A stretch of DNA of 64,000 bases. Origin: Ga0077555 sp963741565. Lineage in GTDB: Bacteria > Pseudomonadota > Alphaproteobacteria > Rhizobiales > Hyphomicrobiaceae. Under the pieces are notes generated by a model. That model was not told where the DNA came from. It saw only the letters and a program-made list of their open reading frames with translations, and did no database searches. Below, piece after piece: positions 1 to 8,454 of this stretch. The stretch's first letter is position 1, and each line of letters starts with the position of its first letter. The DNA lies in the NCBI GenBank assembly GCA_963741565.1, contig CAVUIK010000001.1:371951-435950 (forward strand). The letters run 5' to 3'. A program made the translations under genes and the position numbers.

Positions 1-800
1 AGATTGTGCGCGAGCAGTGCGTCGCTCATTGGCGCGCCGGTGTCGGGATCGGTCGCCCGCGCGAGCTGCGCCATCAGTCCGCCGCCCGGCCAGCCGCGCG
101 CACGCTCGCGATCGATGACGTTCTGCATCGTCGCGTGAAGCGCGCGGGCATGCCGGCGCATCATCGGTTTGGCCGGATGCCAGACGTGATCCGGTACCCG
201 CAGTATCTCCAGCACGATGTCCCAGGTCGTCCAACCGAGATAGCCGCTGATGTGGCGCTTGAGGATGTCGCCCTCAGCCTCTGTTGCACCTGCGAAGATC
301 GTGGAGGCGAGTGCGTCGAAGGTGACGTCGGTCATGTCGCGATCAATGGCGCGGCGGTGGGGTCCGGACTTCTGCCGCCAGCGATTTCCAGCTCGTTCGG
401 CGGCTTCGGTGATCGCGGGAACCAGGGTCAGCAAATCGCTGTGCCGGAAGATGGGTGCGGCAGTCCGTCGCTGCCACCTCCAGGCTGCACCTTCTGCCGT
501 CAGGATGCCGCCACCAAGCAAGGCATCGAAGATGCGCTTCTCGATTGGCGACTTCGGAAACTCCTCGTGCGACTCGAGCAGAATGCGCTCGACAAGGGCC
601 GGTTCGGTCACCCAAGCGAACCGTCCTCCCATCGAGGGCGGCGCAACGATCGGCTGTTCGTAGACGGTCATGGGTAATGACCGCAGCGGGTTGCGCAGGA
701 AGGTTGGGAGGAAGCGCCATAGCGGCAGCGGAGCAGGTGGCGGCGTCACGGTTGGCGGGTAGAGCGCCACCTGTGCCGATGCGTCGATGGCGGTGGTCAT
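1..800 (-). CDS. Cytochrome P450, N-terminal part (cut by window edge)
   Basis: The minus strand is open from an ATG at 800 to the left edge, giving about 266 residues. The translation reads as a P450 N-terminal half: a proline-rich leader, an LVERILLES/EEFPKSP segment as in the B-helix region, then GGGILTAEG and WRWQRRTAAPIFRH, matching the C-helix W-x-x-x-R pattern that contacts haem propionates. The I-helix, ExxR and Cys-haem loop lie beyond the edge, so catalytic completeness cannot be judged. P450s are haem monooxygenases using O2 and electrons from a redox partner; no ferredoxin or reductase is adjacent. The substrate is unknown. A GGAG lies about a dozen bases before the ATG. It follows two DedA genes on the same strand with an 80-base gap. 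Confidence 0.85.
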   Translation of the reverse strand, partial: MTTAIDASAQVALYPPTVTPPPAPLPLWRFLPTFLRNPLRSLPMTVYEQPIVAPPSMGGRFAWVTEPALVERILLESHEEFPKSPIEKRIFDALLGGGILTAEGAAWRWQRRTAAPIFRHSDLLTLVPAITEAAERAGNRWRQKSGPHRRAIDRDMTDVTFDALASTIFAGATEAEGDILKRHISGYLGWTTWDIVLEILRVPDHVWHPAKPMMRRHARALHATMQNVIDRERARGWPGGGLMAQLARATDPDTGAPMSDALLAHN

Positions 801-879
801 TGATTGGAACTCCAATGCATCGGCGTGGGCCGGCTCCTGGAACCTCGACGTGCATGCGGAGCGGTCACGGGCGTCAGGA

Positions 880-1398
880 TCAGTCGATCAGCCACCTGAT
901 ACCGTATCCCGGCCCCAGGAATGCGCCGGCCCAGGCGAGTGACGAGATTATACTGGATGGCAGAAACACGGCGAACCGCATCTCGGAGATGCCGGCAGCC
1001 ACTGGAATGAAGGGGCGCAGGAAACCGGTGAACTTTCCACCGATGATGGCGAGGATCCCCCACCGTGCGAAGAGATCGTGGCTGCGCTCGAGGGCGTTCG
1101 GATAGCGGGCCATGAACCGCAGCCTGGCGACGTCGGTTTTCATCCAATGGCCGAGCGCATAGACGAGACAATCGCTGCTCACGGCGCCGATCGAAGCGGC
1201 GAGCCAGAGATGCCAGAAGCTGCCGCCGGCGGCGCTGTGCGCGGCGCCAATGCCGAGGAACAAAGGCGTGGACGGCACCAGCAACGAGAGCCCTGGGATG
1301 CCTTCGGCGAACCCCATCAGGAACACGAGCGGCTCGGCGTAGGCATTGTGTTCGCGAACGAACGCGATCAAGGCATCCTTAGTGGCTTCGATGCTCAT
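880..1398 (-). CDS. DedA family membrane protein (second of a pair)
   Basis: A 172-residue integral membrane protein of the DedA/VTT (SNARE-associated) family, proposed to act in lipid-carrier or phospholipid translocation and membrane-potential homeostasis. Visible family features are an acidic residue in the first membrane segment (FAEGIPGLSLLVPSTPLFLGIG), an amphipathic stretch ending in FARWG, and the GGKFTGFLRPFIPVAAG motif corresponding to the conserved G-[RK]F-x-G-x-x-R-x-x-x-P pattern. The ATG beginning MSIEATKD was chosen because GAGGG sits just upstream and longer alternatives run into the preceding dedA gene. It starts 23 bases after that gene stops, so the two are probably co-transcribed. 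Confidence 0.88.
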   Translation of the reverse strand: MSIEATKDALIAFVREHNAYAEPLVFLMGFAEGIPGLSLLVPSTPLFLGIGAAHSAAGGSFWHLWLAASIGAVSSDCLVYALGHWMKTDVARLRFMARYPNALERSHDLFARWGILAIIGGKFTGFLRPFIPVAAGISEMRFAVFLPSSIISSLAWAGAFLGPGYGIRWLID

Positions 1399-1421
1399 CC
1401 GGCCCTCGAGCGGGTCTGCAA

Positions 1422-1970
1422 TCAGATGTAGCCGAACTGCAATTTGATGAAGAGCCAGATTTTGCCGAGGACATCGCCGAGCGTCAGCAACACGAAGGCC
1501 CAGAGAAATGCCGACGACCAGTTTGCGAGCTGGAATGGGCCTTGCGCCATGCGAACCGCACCAGCAACGATCGGTACCGAAGCGCGCAAGGGTCCCGAAA
1601 AGCGGCCCGCAACGATGGCCCAAGCGCCCCAACGTTCGAAGAACACCTTGCCTTTTGGAATGAGATCAGGGTGGCGATTGAGCGGCCACATGCGGGCAAT
1701 CTGCTCGTGATAATGGACGCCGAGCCAATAGGAGAACCAGTCGCCTAAGGCTGCGCCGACGGCGGCTGCAACCATGATGAGCCAGAAGTCGACGCTCCCG
1801 GTCGCGCCCATAATCGTACCGATGCCAACAAGTATTCCCCAGAACGGCAGGACCAATGAGATGAATGCGAGAGATTCGCCGAAGGCGAGGGCGAATACGA
1901 TCGGAGCTGCCCAGGCTCGATGCTGCTGGACAAAAGACACGATCGGCTCGACGTAAGCTTCGAGATTCAT
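1422..1970 (-). CDS. DedA family membrane protein (first of a pair)
   Basis: A 182-residue DedA/VTT protein with the family pattern complete: FGESLAFISLVLPFWG in the first hydrophobic block, GDWFSYWLG in the middle and GRFSGPLRASVPIVAG in the conserved re-entrant loop, whose Arg is a known functional residue of the family. The start MNLEAYVEP is preferred over a longer in-frame start because the additional residues look non-homologous. It lies between a lipoprotein gene and a second, diverged DedA gene on the same strand. DedA paralogues are often partly redundant, so the exact substrate is unknown. Confidence 0.9.
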   Translation of the reverse strand: MNLEAYVEPIVSFVQQHRAWAAPIVFALAFGESLAFISLVLPFWGILVGIGTIMGATGSVDFWLIMVAAAVGAALGDWFSYWLGVHYHEQIARMWPLNRHPDLIPKGKVFFERWGAWAIVAGRFSGPLRASVPIVAGAVRMAQGPFQLANWSSAFLWAFVLLTLGDVLGKIWLFIKLQFGYI

Positions 1971-2051
1971 AGACGTCCCATCCTTCGCCCCACCGCCGGA
2001 CAAAGTCGCAATGTGCACCTGATTGTCAATCGGGATGATGACTTTGCTGTC

Positions 2052-2507
2052 TCATGCGCGGCAGCGGCGGCCGATCTCGACGGCGAGCTCCTTCGAGACT
2101 TCGGTGGCCAGCATTGCCCCGCGCGAAACCTGTGCCGGACTGAGACTGCGAGCACCGGCTCCTCTGAGCACCGATGGGCCGGCCTCGGCCTCACGCCGCC
2201 CGTGCGAGAGCTCTTCGCACGTCAGCTCCTTCTTGCGACCCTTGAACGCGAACAGGCGCACGCCGGACGCATAAGCTTCGGCCGTTGCCGGTTCCTTGAC
2301 CCAACGACGATCCCGATCAGACATCAAGGACTTGAGGGTGCTTTGGCGCTGCTGAATGCAGGCTGGGCTGTCGTCGACGCAGGCGAGGCCGGCTCGCGGT
2401 GCCGGTGCGGTATCCACATCGTTCGTCGCGCAGCCAAAGAGAGCCATGGGCAGCAACGATAGGCTGAGGAGACGCATCGCGCGCCGTGCCGCCAATTCCA
2501 CCCGCAT
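2052..2507 (-). CDS. Putative lipoprotein, function unknown
   Basis: A 151-residue protein beginning with a basic leader, a hydrophobic stretch (RLLSLSLLPMALFGC) and a lipobox-like LFGC, so it is probably lipid-modified and anchored in the envelope. The start is fixed by a strong AAGGGGG a few bases before the ATG. The mature part is polar, with an acidic two-Cys segment (CVDDSPACIQQR), a basic patch (FKGRKKELTCEEL) and a final Cys. I do not recognise a domain. It precedes the dedA pair with an 81-base gap and diverges from the quinone oxidoreductase gene. Confidence 0.6.
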   Translation of the reverse strand: MRVELAARRAMRLLSLSLLPMALFGCATNDVDTAPAPRAGLACVDDSPACIQQRQSTLKSLMSDRDRRWVKEPATAEAYASGVRLFAFKGRKKELTCEELSHGRREAEAGPSVLRGAGARSLSPAQVSRGAMLATEVSKELAVEIGRRCRA

Positions 2508-2704
2508 GCCATCCCCCTTGTGAACCGCCGACCGAGGCCATAGAACCGTCTCGTGGCGACGGTGTGGCATCCAAGCCGCAGTTGCACCACATTCCATCCG
2601 TCTCGATAGCGGGATTCGGTGGTCAAGACCAATCGAAGCCTTCGAAATTCAGTCAGGCCGAAGCGGCGCGTTGCGCGTCCCGGGCCGATCAGAGGAGAGT
2701 GCCA

Positions 2705-3679
2705 ATGGCCCATGCAATCCGCGTACACAAACCAGGCGGTCCGGATGCCCTGCAGTACGAGAGCATCGAAGTTGGGGCACCTGGCCAGGGCCAAGTCAAG
2801 CTCAAGCAGCATGCCATCGGGGTGAACTACATTGACGTCTATATTCGCACCGGTCTCTATCCGCAGCCTTCGCACCCCTTCACGCCTGGCAGCGAAGGCG
2901 CGGGAGAGGTTACAGCTGTCGGTCCGGGCGTAACGGACCTGAAGGTCGGCGATCGCGTCGCCTATGCGGGTCCCGCCGGCGGTTATGCGACGGAGCGGCT
3001 GATCCCGGCCGATCGCGTCGTCAAGATGCCCGACGGTATCGACTACAAGACGGCGGCGGCGATGATGCTGCAGGGCATGACCGTGCGCTATCTCGTGCGC
3101 AAGACCTATAAGGTCGGCCCGGGCACGGTGTGCCTCTGGCACGCAGCAGCGGGCGGCGTCGGCCTCATTGCCTGCGAGTGGGTGAAGCACCTCGGCGGGA
3201 CGCTGATCGGCACGGCTGGCGGCGCTGACAAATGCAAACTGGCGCTGGCGCACGGGGCCGCTCATTGCATCGACTACACCAAGGAGAAGTTCGTCGACCG
3301 CGTGAAAGAGATCACCGGCGGTAAACTCTGCGACGTGGTCTATGACTCGATCGGCAAGGATACCTTCCCGGCGTCGCTCGATTGCCTCAAGCCGCTCGGC
3401 CTCTTCGTCACGTTCGGCAACGCGTCCGGACCGATCGAGGCCTTCAATGCCGGCATTCTCGCCGCGAAGGGCTCGCTCTACATGACGCGCCCCTCGCTCG
3501 CCAATTACACCGCGACGCGCGCCGACCTCGTCGAGACCGCCAATGACCTGTTCGACGTCGTCAAGAAGGGCGTCGTCAAGATCAACGTCAACCACACCTA
3601 TGCGCTGAAGGACGCGGCGCAGGCACACCGCGATCTCGAGGCGCGCAAGACAACAGGCTCGATCGTGCTGCTGCCATAA
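2705..3679 (+). CDS. qor: NADPH:quinone oxidoreductase (zeta-crystallin type)
   Basis: A 324-residue medium-chain dehydrogenase/reductase of the quinone oxidoreductase subgroup, which lacks catalytic zinc and reduces quinones with NADPH. Seen in order: GroES-like N-terminal domain with GVNYIDVYIRTGLYP, the PGSEGAGEV segment, and the nucleotide-binding fold with AAAGGVGLIACEWVKHLG; GTAGGADKCKLALAHGA corresponds to the adenine-ribose pocket. The length is typical. The ATG beginning MAHAI has GAGGAGAG just upstream, while a longer in-frame extension reads through non-homologous DNA. A strong hairpin follows the stop, so it is probably a single-gene unit. Confidence 0.93.
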   Translation: MAHAIRVHKPGGPDALQYESIEVGAPGQGQVKLKQHAIGVNYIDVYIRTGLYPQPSHPFTPGSEGAGEVTAVGPGVTDLKVGDRVAYAGPAGGYATERLIPADRVVKMPDGIDYKTAAAMMLQGMTVRYLVRKTYKVGPGTVCLWHAAAGGVGLIACEWVKHLGGTLIGTAGGADKCKLALAHGAAHCIDYTKEKFVDRVKEITGGKLCDVVYDSIGKDTFPASLDCLKPLGLFVTFGNASGPIEAFNAGILAAKGSLYMTRPSLANYTATRADLVETANDLFDVVKKGVVKINVNHTYALKDAAQAHRDLEARKTTGSIVLLP

Positions 3680-3704
3680 GCCGGCGACTTCACTGATGCA
3701 GTGC

Positions 3705-3731
3705 GCGGCCCCGATCAACCATCGGGGCCGC
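3705..3731 (+). terminator. Rho-independent-like terminator after qor
   Basis: A perfect 11-bp inverted repeat (GCGGCCCCGAT with ATCGGGGCCGC) closes a five-base loop and is followed by a T-rich run (TTCGTTT). It begins 25 bases after the qor stop codon and ends before the MFS transporter start, so it should separate the two transcripts. Confidence 0.8.
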
Positions 3732-3753
3732 TTCGTTTGGAGCCGTGCCGTCC

Positions 3754-4947
3754 ATGTCGCCGGCTATCGCCGCCTTCCTCGCCGCTCTCCTCAGCCAGAT
3801 CGGGCTGGCGACGCTCTATACGGCATTGCCGGTGCTGGCGCCCGTACTCATGCGGGCCGCAGGCGAGGCTCCTCAGTCCTATGGTTGGATGGCCGGTGCC
3901 GTCGGGGCGGGGTCAGTTTGGCTGCTCATCGCAAATCGGGCCGTCACCACAACGCTTGGCCCCGTCAAGGCGCTGCAGGCCGGCACCGTCGCTGCGCTGG
4001 TGGGCGCCGCCCTTGTTGCAACGGGGGTCTTTCCGCTGATGCTCATCGGCGGCTTCTTGATCGGCTTCGGTTACGCGACGACGACCCCGGCCGGCAGCCA
4101 GCTTCTTGCCGACCACACACCGCCGGAGTGGCGCGGCACGCTGTTTTCCCTTCGCCAGGCCGGCGTGCCGTTCGGGGGCATGATCGCGGGCTTGACCGCC
4201 AGCGCGCTCGTCGCAAGTTTCGGTTGGCGTTCTGCAGTCGTGACGACCGCCGTGTTCTGCGCCGCGCTCTGCTTGTCATTGTGGCTTGTGCCGCGTGCGC
4301 TGAACGAGGCCCGCCCGCGCTCCCCGTTTCGATTGAGCGCGCTCGTTGCGCCGGAGAACCTGCTCACACCGTTCCGTGTGGTGACCGCGATCCGCGGATT
4401 GGGCCGGCTCTCATTGGCCGGGATCGGTTTCGCGACCGTGCAGGGCACCGTCAATGCCTTCGTCGTCATTTACCTGACCAGCGAACACGGGCTGACGCTG
4501 GGCCAGGCCGGCGGTCTCTACGCGCTGATGCAAGGGGCGAGCGCCGTCGGGCGGTTGCTGCTCGGTTTTATCGCCGACAAGGTTGGTTCCATGCGCGTCA
4601 TGCTGGCGGTGCTCAGCGCCATGTCGGCGACGTCCGTCGCACTGCTGGCAATGATGTCCGCCGATTGGAGTGCTATCGCCCTCGCAGCGGTCTTCGTCTG
4701 GCTCGGGCTTTCAATTTCGACCTGGAACGGTCTCTATCTCGCACATGCGGCAGCGCTGTCGCCTGATCGTGTCGGCGAGGCGACGGCTGCGACGACATTC
4801 TTCGTTTTCGCCGCCTATATGATCGTTCCGCCCGTGATGAGCCTTGTCATCGCGGCAGCGGGCTATCGCGCAGCTTTCGCCGTCGCGGCGGTCGCGGTGC
4901 TGGGCGCAGGGGCGGTGTTGCTCGCGCCTGCTCGTGCGCGCGCATAG
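3754..4947 (+). CDS. MFS transporter
   Basis: A roughly 397-residue major facilitator superfamily protein with about twelve hydrophobic segments in two halves. An MFS loop motif is visible in the second half (RLLLGFIADKVGSMRV, the G-x-x-x-D-[KR] pattern), and FGWRSAV occurs at the end of the sixth segment as in CynX/NarK-like carriers. The substrate cannot be read from sequence. A GTG nine bases upstream is an alternative start; ATG with MSPAIAAFL is preferred. It converges on the TauD dioxygenase gene, with only 22 bases between stops, so a functional link is unproven. Confidence 0.85.
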   Translation: MSPAIAAFLAALLSQIGLATLYTALPVLAPVLMRAAGEAPQSYGWMAGAVGAGSVWLLIANRAVTTTLGPVKALQAGTVAALVGAALVATGVFPLMLIGGFLIGFGYATTTPAGSQLLADHTPPEWRGTLFSLRQAGVPFGGMIAGLTASALVASFGWRSAVVTTAVFCAALCLSLWLVPRALNEARPRSPFRLSALVAPENLLTPFRVVTAIRGLGRLSLAGIGFATVQGTVNAFVVIYLTSEHGLTLGQAGGLYALMQGASAVGRLLLGFIADKVGSMRVMLAVLSAMSATSVALLAMMSADWSAIALAAVFVWLGLSISTWNGLYLAHAAALSPDRVGEATAATTFFVFAAYMIVPPVMSLVIAAAGYRAAFAVAAVAVLGAGAVLLAPARARA

Positions 4948-4969
4948 CGGTCAGGGTTCATCGGCCGGG

Positions 4970-5845
4970 TCAGAACGGCGCGTCGCCCTTGATGGTGATG
5001 CGGTGCATACGCCGGCGCTGGCCATGATAGTCGTTGAGCGCGCGATGTTGCGTGCAACGGTTGTCCCAGATTGCCATCGAACCGACCTCCCAGCGGAAGC
5101 GGCAGGTGAACTCGGGATGCACGGAATGCGCCTGCAGGTACTCGACGATCGGACGCGCCTCGGTGTGCTTGAATCCTTGCAGTGTTTGCGTGTGATTGCC
5201 GATATAGAGCCCCTTGCGGCCGGTCTCGGGATGCGTGCGAACGAGCGGATGCGCGCATTCGGTGACGAGGTCGCCGGGGTCCTGCACTTTGGCGGCCATC
5301 TTCTCGTTGCCGGCATAGCGGCCGCCGGATTCGGTGCCCTTCTTGTCGACCGCGCTGAGCTTCTTGCGGTTGCCCGTATTCCAGGTTTTTACGTCTTTGA
5401 TTGTGGCCTTCATCGGTTCCGAGAGGGCGTCATAGGCGTCGTACATGTTGGCGAACATCGTGTCGCCACCGTAGCTCGGCGTTTCCTTGGCGTAGAGGAT
5501 GGTTGCCATCGCGGGGTTCGGATTGAACATCTGGTCGGTGTGCCAGGTCTCGCCGAAGGCCCGCGTGTCGGTCTCTTCCTTGATGATCTCGAGGATGTCC
5601 GGGTACTCGGGCATGCCCTTGATGAACGGGTGATGGTGAATGTCGCCAAATCGCTTGGCGAACGCGATCTGCTCCTCGGGTGTCAACTTCTGGTCGCGGA
5701 AGAAGACGACCAGGTGCTCGAGCCAAGCGTCGTGGATCTCGTTGAACGTCGCGTCGTCGACGTCCCTGAGATCGACGCCGCTGATCTCGGCGCCGAGCGC
5801 GCCGGCTATAGGCTTCACCTCGATCCTGCGATTGGTGGACGCCAT
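4970..5845 (-). CDS. TauD/TfdA family Fe(II)/2-oxoglutarate dioxygenase
   Basis: A 291-residue member of the TauD/TfdA family, which hydroxylates a substrate while converting 2-oxoglutarate and O2 to succinate and CO2. The facial triad is visible: H-x-D in GETWHTDQMF and the distal His in CTQHRALNDY, with the 2-oxoglutarate-binding Arg in RRRMHRITI. The N-terminal GAEISGVDLRDVDD is typical. The chosen ATG (MASTNRR) has GGAG upstream. The substrate is unknown; the clan includes taurine, 2,4-D and alkylsulfatase-type enzymes. It diverges from the GrdB-like selenoprotein gene across about 196 bases, so the two may share a control region. Confidence 0.9.
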   Translation of the reverse strand: MASTNRRIEVKPIAGALGAEISGVDLRDVDDATFNEIHDAWLEHLVVFFRDQKLTPEEQIAFAKRFGDIHHHPFIKGMPEYPDILEIIKEETDTRAFGETWHTDQMFNPNPAMATILYAKETPSYGGDTMFANMYDAYDALSEPMKATIKDVKTWNTGNRKKLSAVDKKGTESGGRYAGNEKMAAKVQDPGDLVTECAHPLVRTHPETGRKGLYIGNHTQTLQGFKHTEARPIVEYLQAHSVHPEFTCRFRWEVGSMAIWDNRCTQHRALNDYHGQRRRMHRITIKGDAPF

Positions 5846-6041
5846 GGCGATCACTCCGGAGGTTGGAAGACGTTGCGCGGTGGCACAACTGATCATGCCG
5901 GCCGGGAGGCGTCAATCGACCCGCCGCGGTGCATTCCTGGTTGATTGAATTGGCCTGGGGTGCAAGCCCCCCTTGCGCACCGCCGCGAACACCCGGACAA
6001 TGAACGCTCTCGATTGATCGTCAGCGGCCAGGGAGCCCGAG

Positions 6042-6998
6042 ATGAGCCAGCCAGAAGACGAGGAGTTCGGCTTCGCGCCGGACTACGATGTGCCAATCCC
6101 CTACCGGGACCGCATCCGGACGTATTATCAGGCGCTCGGCTATGGCGCGCCATATCGCTGGGCGCACTATCGGGATGTGCCGTTTACGCCGATGACCAAG
6201 CCACTGGCAAAGGCGCGGATCGCGCTGGTAACGACGGCAGCTCCCGTCAAGGAAGGCGCTGGCGATCAGGGCCCGGGCGCGCCGTACAACTCAGCGGCCA
6301 AGTTCTTCAACGTCTATTCCGGCGACACGGCAAAGGATCACGACCTGCGCGTCTCCCACATCGGCATCGATCGCCGCCACACGACGGCAGAGGACATCAA
6401 TACGTGGTTCCCGCTGCCGGCGATGCGTGAGGCCGTGAAGCAGGGGTTGACGGGCGAGATCGCGCCACGCTTCCACGGGTTGCCGACGAACCGCAGCCAC
6501 AAGACGACGCTCGAGGTTGATTGTCAGGAATTGCTCGCCCGTGTGCAGGAGGACCGAGCCGACGCAGCACTCATTGTAGGAAATTGACCGGTGTGTCACC
6601 AGACCGTGAGTTTGGCCGCACGCACCCTCGAAGCCGCTGGCATCCCGACCGTGGTGATGGGCTGCGCCAAGGACATCGTCGAGCACGCCGGCGTGCCGCG
6701 CTTCCTGTTTTCGGATTTTCCGCTCGGCAATCCGTGCGGCCGTCCAAAGGACAAGGCCTCGCAGACCGCGACGTTGGCGCTCGCTCTGAAGACGCTCGCG
6801 TCGGCACCCGGACCGCGCACAACCGTTCAGAACCCGATCCGCTGGAATGGGGACGGCAAGTGGAAGCTCGACTTCTCCAACGTCGAGCAGCTCTCGGCCG
6901 AGGAGATCGCGCGACGCCGGGCCGAGTTCGACCGCGGCAAGGAGGTCGCGAAAGCCCGTCTCGCCGAGGACATGAAGAAGAAAGGCGCGGCGGAGTAG
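6042..6998 (+). CDS. GrdB-like (glycine/sarcosine/betaine reductase B family) selenoprotein, in-frame UGA read as Sec
   Basis: Two open stretches in the same frame are separated by a single TGA at 6585-6587. Read through, they give one 318-residue protein with Sec at position 182. The residues before it (DAALIVGN) and after it (PVCHQTVSLAARTLEAAG) form a U-P-V-C motif like the U/C-x-x-C redox motif of the GrdB-like family, and GIPTVVMGCAKDIVEHAGVPRF continues the fold after the TGA. The C-terminal part has no credible start of its own: GTG 6591 lacks a ribosome site and would begin inside the motif. A hairpin fitting a bacterial SECIS lies 11 bases downstream of the TGA. The clostridial relatives are reductase subunits; in an aerobe the substrate is unknown, so the role here is inferred only as a thiol/selenol redox enzyme. 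No sel genes are in the window. The gene diverges from a TauD dioxygenase. Confidence 0.85.
6585..6615 (+). promoter_or_regulatory. Recoded UGA plus candidate bacterial SECIS hairpin
   Basis: The TGA at 6585-6587 is followed by a stem CCAGAC (6599-6604) pairing with GTTTGG (6610-6615), including one G-U, around the loop CGTGA (6605-6609). Seventeen bases separate the UGA from the loop, and a G is among the first two loop bases, both in the range known for bacterial SECIS elements. An outer pairing of GGTGTG with CGCACC further downstream could lengthen the stem. The fold was done by eye only. Confidence 0.65.
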
Positions 6999-7224
6999 GC
7001 CGCTGACACGCATAGCTGGCGCAGAGCGCCCGCTGCGACCGGCGCCTTGCACGTTGTTGGCTGGTGCGGTGAGGGCAATGCCACGTCCGATCCTATCGGG
7101 GCAGGATAGGTACCCATGGCTGTGACGCCATAATCCTACCCCACGCCACTGCTAGCGGGTTGGCAGCCGAGTTCGGCGCGATAGGCCACAGAGCCGCGCG
7201 CCCCGAGCCGTAGGGGAGCAGACC

Positions 7225-7773
7225 ATGATTGATCGGCGCAAGGCGTTCGCTGTCATCCCGGCGTTGGCCGGATTGGTGCTGCCCACGCAAGTGCACGCTG
7301 TATCGACAGCCGAGATCGATATTGGCGTCGACCGCACGCTGCGGGCTTTCGTCCGCCAGTTCCGGGGATCGCAGGAGCTGCTGGACCGGGCTGCCGCCGC
7401 GCTCGTGTTTCCAACCGTCATCAAGGCCGGGATGGGTATTGGAGGCGAGTACGGCGAGGGCGCTTTGCTCGTCCAGGGCCGCAACGAGGGCTATTACAAC
7501 ACCGTGTCGGCTTCGATCGGATTTCAGCTTGGTGCCCAAGCACGTTCGATCATCATCGTGTTCATGACACATGAGGCCTTCGACGGATTCCGGCGGATTT
7601 CTGGCTGGAAGGTTGGGGTCGATGGCTCGATTGCGTTGATCACGATCGGTGTTGGCGGATCGATCGACACCAGCAAGATCGCGAGCCCGATCGTTGGCTT
7701 CATCTTCGACGGCAAAGGATTGATGTACAATCTGACTCTGGAAGGCTCGAAGATCACTCGGATCTCGCGCTGA
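7225..7773 (+). CDS. SYLF (YSC84-like) domain protein, exported
   Basis: A 182-residue protein with a possible signal peptide (IPALAGLVLPTQVHA) followed by a SYLF/YSC84-like domain: FVRQFRGSQELLDRAAAALVFPTVIKAGMG and GGEYGEGALL are the recognisable core, then a glycine-rich C-terminal half. SYLF domains bind phosphoinositides in eukaryotes; bacterial members are envelope proteins without an assigned activity. GGGGAGC precedes the ATG. It stands alone between the selenoprotein gene and a minus-strand membrane protein gene. Confidence 0.8.
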   Translation: MIDRRKAFAVIPALAGLVLPTQVHAVSTAEIDIGVDRTLRAFVRQFRGSQELLDRAAAALVFPTVIKAGMGIGGEYGEGALLVQGRNEGYYNTVSASIGFQLGAQARSIIIVFMTHEAFDGFRRISGWKVGVDGSIALITIGVGGSIDTSKIASPIVGFIFDGKGLMYNLTLEGSKITRISR

Positions 7774-7821
7774 GTTGACAGCTGTCGCGGAGCGCTGTGG
7801 CACGCGAGCCGTCCAGACGTA

Positions 7822-8454
7822 TCAGCCTTGATTGCGGGCGCCGAACCCGGTGTTGGCGACGACCCGTCCGGACGGGTTGCGGAAATCGCCACGGCCAGCC
7901 GGGACAACGACTGCTGGCGCCGCCGAGGCAGCGACCTCGACTTTGCCTGGCGCAGCGGTGCCGCCGTCGATCTTCCGAAGCCTGGAGACGGTGGCGGGCG
8001 GTCCGCTGGCCCAGCAGCGACCGAGCAGGACGACGCCAATCAGGAAGGCAACGATCGAGAACGCGAAGGTGATCCCGAACGGATAGAGCGGCATCGATGG
8101 AGCCTGATAGTCGGCGAGGCGGTGCCGGCCGGGCGAGTAGGGGTCGTATCGGACCGCAACGTGCATGCCCGTTCGCAAGGCATTGAACTGATCTTGAGCG
8201 AGCCGGCGATTGCCGGTCATCACCGCTCCAACTTGGGTCCGGTACTGATAATCGATGGTCAGGGCCTCGCGACCCGCTGCGCCGCGGCGCCCGCCCTTAT
8301 CAGCGGTATGCTTGGCGATCACGCGGGCGCTGGTATCGATGGCGGTGGCCTCGAACGTCTCGGCCCGCGTCTGGACAACGAAATGCGTGATGCTCGCCAA
8401 AACAGCGATCACGATCAACCCGATACCTAGCGCGAGTTTGAAAATGCGGTGCAT
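7822..8454 (-). CDS. DUF3592-like membrane protein
   Basis: About 210 residues with an N-terminal membrane segment (LALGIGLIVIAVLASITHFVV), a soluble region containing the DUF3592-type pattern (TIDYQYRTQVGAVMTGNR, then GMHVAVRYDPYSPGRHRLADY), a second membrane segment and an Ala/Pro-rich tail. DUF3592 proteins have no established function. The start is uncertain: this ATG has no clear ribosome site, and a GTG 39 bases upstream is possible. Confidence 0.7.
   Translation of the reverse strand: MHRIFKLALGIGLIVIAVLASITHFVVQTRAETFEATAIDTSARVIAKHTADKGGRRGAAGREALTIDYQYRTQVGAVMTGNRRLAQDQFNALRTGMHVAVRYDPYSPGRHRLADYQAPSMPLYPFGITFAFSIVAFLIGVVLLGRCWASGPPATVSRLRKIDGGTAAPGKVEVAASAAPAVVVPAGRGDFRNPSGRVVANTGFGARNQG

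Noticed and set aside
6591..6998. Separate 135-residue protein starting at GTG 6591
   Set aside because: It has no ribosome site, begins inside the redox motif and continues the frame of the preceding gene after one TGA.
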